From contig CP136065.1 of NCBI GenBank assembly GCA_032622095.1, positions 37,914,732-37,978,731 of the forward strand: DNA of 64,000 nucleotides, given 5' to 3'. Under the pieces are notes generated by a model. That model was not told the DNA's origin. It saw nothing but the letters and a program-made list of their open reading frames with translations, and ran no database searches. The DNA comes from Siphonodentalium dalli. Lineage: Eukaryota; Mollusca; Scaphopoda; Gadilida; Siphonodentaliidae. A program made the position numbers and the translations under genes. The stretch's first letter is position 1; every line of letters begins with the position of its first letter. Below, in pieces: positions 61,655 through 64,000 of this stretch.

Positions 61655-62040
61655 AACTCAATTTTGTTGTTCGTTTGTTTGTTTGTCCGCTTTTAGGCGA
61701 CCAAACGGCTGGACTATCGGAGCTGAAACTGTGTATATATATATATAGGGGAGCGTTATTATATATGTCCCGTTCGCCTCAGATGCCTTAAAGGGCACTA
61801 ATAATTTTATATATATTTCGGCTATAGGCGACCAAACGTTTGGATAATCGGAGCTGTTAATCTGTATATAAGAGTAATTTTACCAGGGGATCTTGGTAGA
61901 TATGTCCCGTTGACCTCATATGTCTTAACAGCGTAATACTAATCATGAGATGACGTTGACTTCAGACGACTTAAAGGGGCAAATGTGATCAATAAGGAGC
62001 GTTCTCTATCAGCTTAGAAGATATGCTATACTTAGCGTGC
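61655..62040 (+). mobile_element. Compact copy of the dispersed core-repeat element
   Basis: Two core units with a period of about 130 bp (GGCGACCAAACG at 61696 and 61826) are each followed by TCGGAGCTG, a short AT-rich spacer, ATATGTCCCGTT and a GCACTAATAATT-like end. A third half-module with TATCAGCTTAGAAGATATG follows. The spacer in the second unit (GAGTAATTTTACCAGGGGATCTTGGTAGATATG) aligns with the 42-bp monomer of the giant array. The element lies about 200 bp upstream of the Mab-21/cGAS-like start codon. Confidence 0.75.
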
Positions 62041-63143
62041 GAATAAATAATACATTAAATCAAAATGTGTGCATGAGATCTAGTTTAGTCCAGTTATCCA
62101 AATTCGGGGCCGCACCCGGAAGAAACGATGTTGGTGTCATTCGATGCGGTAAATTAACATAGATTAAAATATCCAAATTTTAAGAAAATCCAAACTGGGG
62201 AAAATGTGTCAGAGCCATGCAAACATCGTTTCTACTGAAAATAAATCATTTTTGGAAACATGGTTTTGTCGCCGAGTTCACAGTTGTCGGTTGGTAGTAA
62301 TCAAAGGTCGCAAAATCAGAGTATATGAGCTATAATAGAGTGACGCGGAAATAAAATAATACAACGCGGCCATAAAAGGCTGTCAAGATGTACTCCAAGA
62401 AATACAACAACGAAAGCAACATATTTGATAACCATATGGGTGCGCAAATATGCATGCATGGGTAATATGCCATTCCGTTGTCATATATCTGTAAAGGTAC
62501 ACATATCACCATAGCACATCAATTGTAATAACTTATCGATCACTGCAACCCAAGACCGACCCAATTATTTACGTCTAAAATAAGTGTTCTGCTTTGAATA
62601 CCTCCAACAGTTGGTCCACCAAATTTTATTTCGGGTATGCCATTGACAAAGTACTATTTCACCACGTTGCGTGTTGTAGTGCCGTTTGGTAATGGTTAAT
62701 TATTTAATAAATTGCCGAAACTGAAGTGCATAAACTTATAGTATAAATACTAGTTACAGTGCCGGGATTTTCTACACTTTCCGTTATAACAAACCTTAGA
62801 GCACAATCCCATTGATTTTTGGTAAAGCACACAAATTCTCAAGGCTGGCGAAGGAATAGTTCAGTGATTATCCCATTGTTAGGCACACGCAACTCATACC
62901 AGACAAATCGCACGGTCGCTTCAAAGTGGGACCAGTCCGTGTTGTTTCGGACATATCTATTCACATTCAACGGTGATCAGTTCATGTCAATCACGTTGTT
63001 GGGCGTGACTAACCGGCTATTGTGTCCAAGTGCGGCCAGCGCACGGATTGTTCGTCGTTGTCAAAACACGTTCAACGACACATTTCCAGTTGATTGCATT
63101 ATGTGGGATCAATTGTGCTCTAAGTCGGTCAGAGCGCGCGAAT
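62041..63143. other. No gene recognised
   Basis: About 1.1 kb upstream of the Mab-21/cGAS-like gene. A 108-codon plus frame at 62819-63145 begins without ATG and matches no family I know. Nothing here is firm enough to annotate. Confidence 0.4.
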
Positions 63144-63144
63144 A

Positions 63145-63197
63145 GTTCTTTACCAAAATAAATCGCGTCTTCGACTCGATTGATTCTGGTAAAGAAC
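63145..63197. repeat. Hairpin with 11-bp stem
   Basis: GTTCTTTACCA pairs with TGGTAAAGAAC around a 31-nt loop that itself contains AATCG...CGATT. Confidence 0.6.
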
Positions 63198-64000
63198 AAT
63201 TTGTGTGTTCTAACCCTTACATACACGTAGGCTGAATTGATTAATATACTGTAATGAAAGACTAATTCTTTCGATGAATCAGGACCCCATGTTACCAGAT
63301 CAAAGGGAAACTAATTATCATGCCGATTACGACATTTCCTCTAGCTTTATAGTAGACATTTACATGATACGAGATCTACTCTGGTGTGGTTTGAAGATGC
63401 CAAAGATAGAATATTTGACCATATATAATATTTGGTTACTATTTAAAGACAAGCTGTGTGTCACTTTACTGAATCAACACAAATTGATCAGTGGGTATTA
63501 TGGCATTATTCAATCTGGAAGCATGTGACAATCATCTACTATTGGCGATAATTCCAACCACGTCGAGTGTACAATTTAAACAAAAATAACACTGGGGTTC
63601 AGCGGGCTCACCACTGTTGGGATACAAGACATGTTCCTTGTTTGAAGATTACTGTCAGTCCATTGTTACGTCACTTCCGTTGTTATTGCTAAACTTGGTG
63701 CGTTCAGTATTTCGGAAATCAATAACGAACTTATGGTGAACAGCTTTTCTATCTCCATTAGATTCTATCTTGCGTATGTCTCTCCCATGCTTGTCATGCA
63801 CGCAGATGATATACATGAATAAAAAGAAAGAGAACATGCGTGCAGTTAGATATATTGATTGAAGAAATTAAACATGGTCCGAGAATCCATCCGAGATCCA
63901 AACTGTGATTGTGTTCTTAAGCTAGCTCTTTCAGCAATTGTTTGCATCTTCAGGCTTCACATTCGCGCGATTACATTTCGACCGCGTTTAACATCTAGTT
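63198..64000. other. No gene recognised
   Basis: About 800 bp at the window edge. Short frames on both strands (63274-63528, 63655-63837) carry no recognisable motif. Confidence 0.4.

Noticed and set aside
62819-63145. 108-codon frame upstream of the Mab-21/cGAS-like gene
   Set aside because: It begins without ATG, no domain is recognised, and the opposite strand is also open.

Overview
The window looks like eukaryotic, AT-rich nuclear DNA from an invertebrate animal. A lophotrochozoan, probably a bivalve-type mollusc, is my best guess. The guess rests on an intronless Mab-21/cGAS-like gene of the type expanded in molluscs, on non-LTR retrotransposon remnants, on many MITE-like elements, and on a dispersed element with about 130-bp core repeats next to a minisatellite. 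I see no bacterial operons, rRNA, tRNA or CRISPR. The only convincing protein-coding gene is on the minus strand at 59943-61448. Nearly everything else is repeat or transposon sequence.

Layout. 119-5120: a 4.7-kb foldback-like element with inverted arms of about 1.45 kb around a 21-bp minisatellite that itself changes orientation. 5138-5512: a palindromic MITE. 7190-10720: three unrelated tandem arrays in succession (27 bp, 67/44 bp, about 166 bp). 10950-11822: a small transposon-like element whose inverted termini are arrays of a 16-bp unit. 11697-20454: an almost perfect 4.4-kb head-to-tail duplication that starts at one of those termini and contains another TIR element. 20900-25030: LINE remnants, including a 2.4-kb dead L1/Tx1-like element. 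25200-26035: a diverged array of about 104 bp. 27388-28312: a MITE with clear TIRs and an 11-bp target duplication. 29409-33165: a TIR element with a Tc1/mariner-type MITE nested in it. 34065-36510: fragments of jockey/CR1-like LINEs.

37620-55570 is dominated by a 17.4-kb minisatellite with a 42-bp monomer (about 410 copies). It is arranged in higher-order blocks with an exact 3964-bp period. The array sits inside one copy of a dispersed element whose compact, unexpanded form is found at 61655-62040, so the window holds both the expanded and the unexpanded state.

56549-58925 holds two more local tandem duplications (586 bp and 483 bp). 59370-59945 is a 62-bp minisatellite that runs up to and includes the stop codon of the Mab-21/cGAS-like gene. 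That gene keeps the GS motif and all three nucleotidyltransferase acidic residues, so it may encode an active cGAS-like receptor. The window is best read as one putative innate-immune gene beside a large block of recently amplified tandem DNA.
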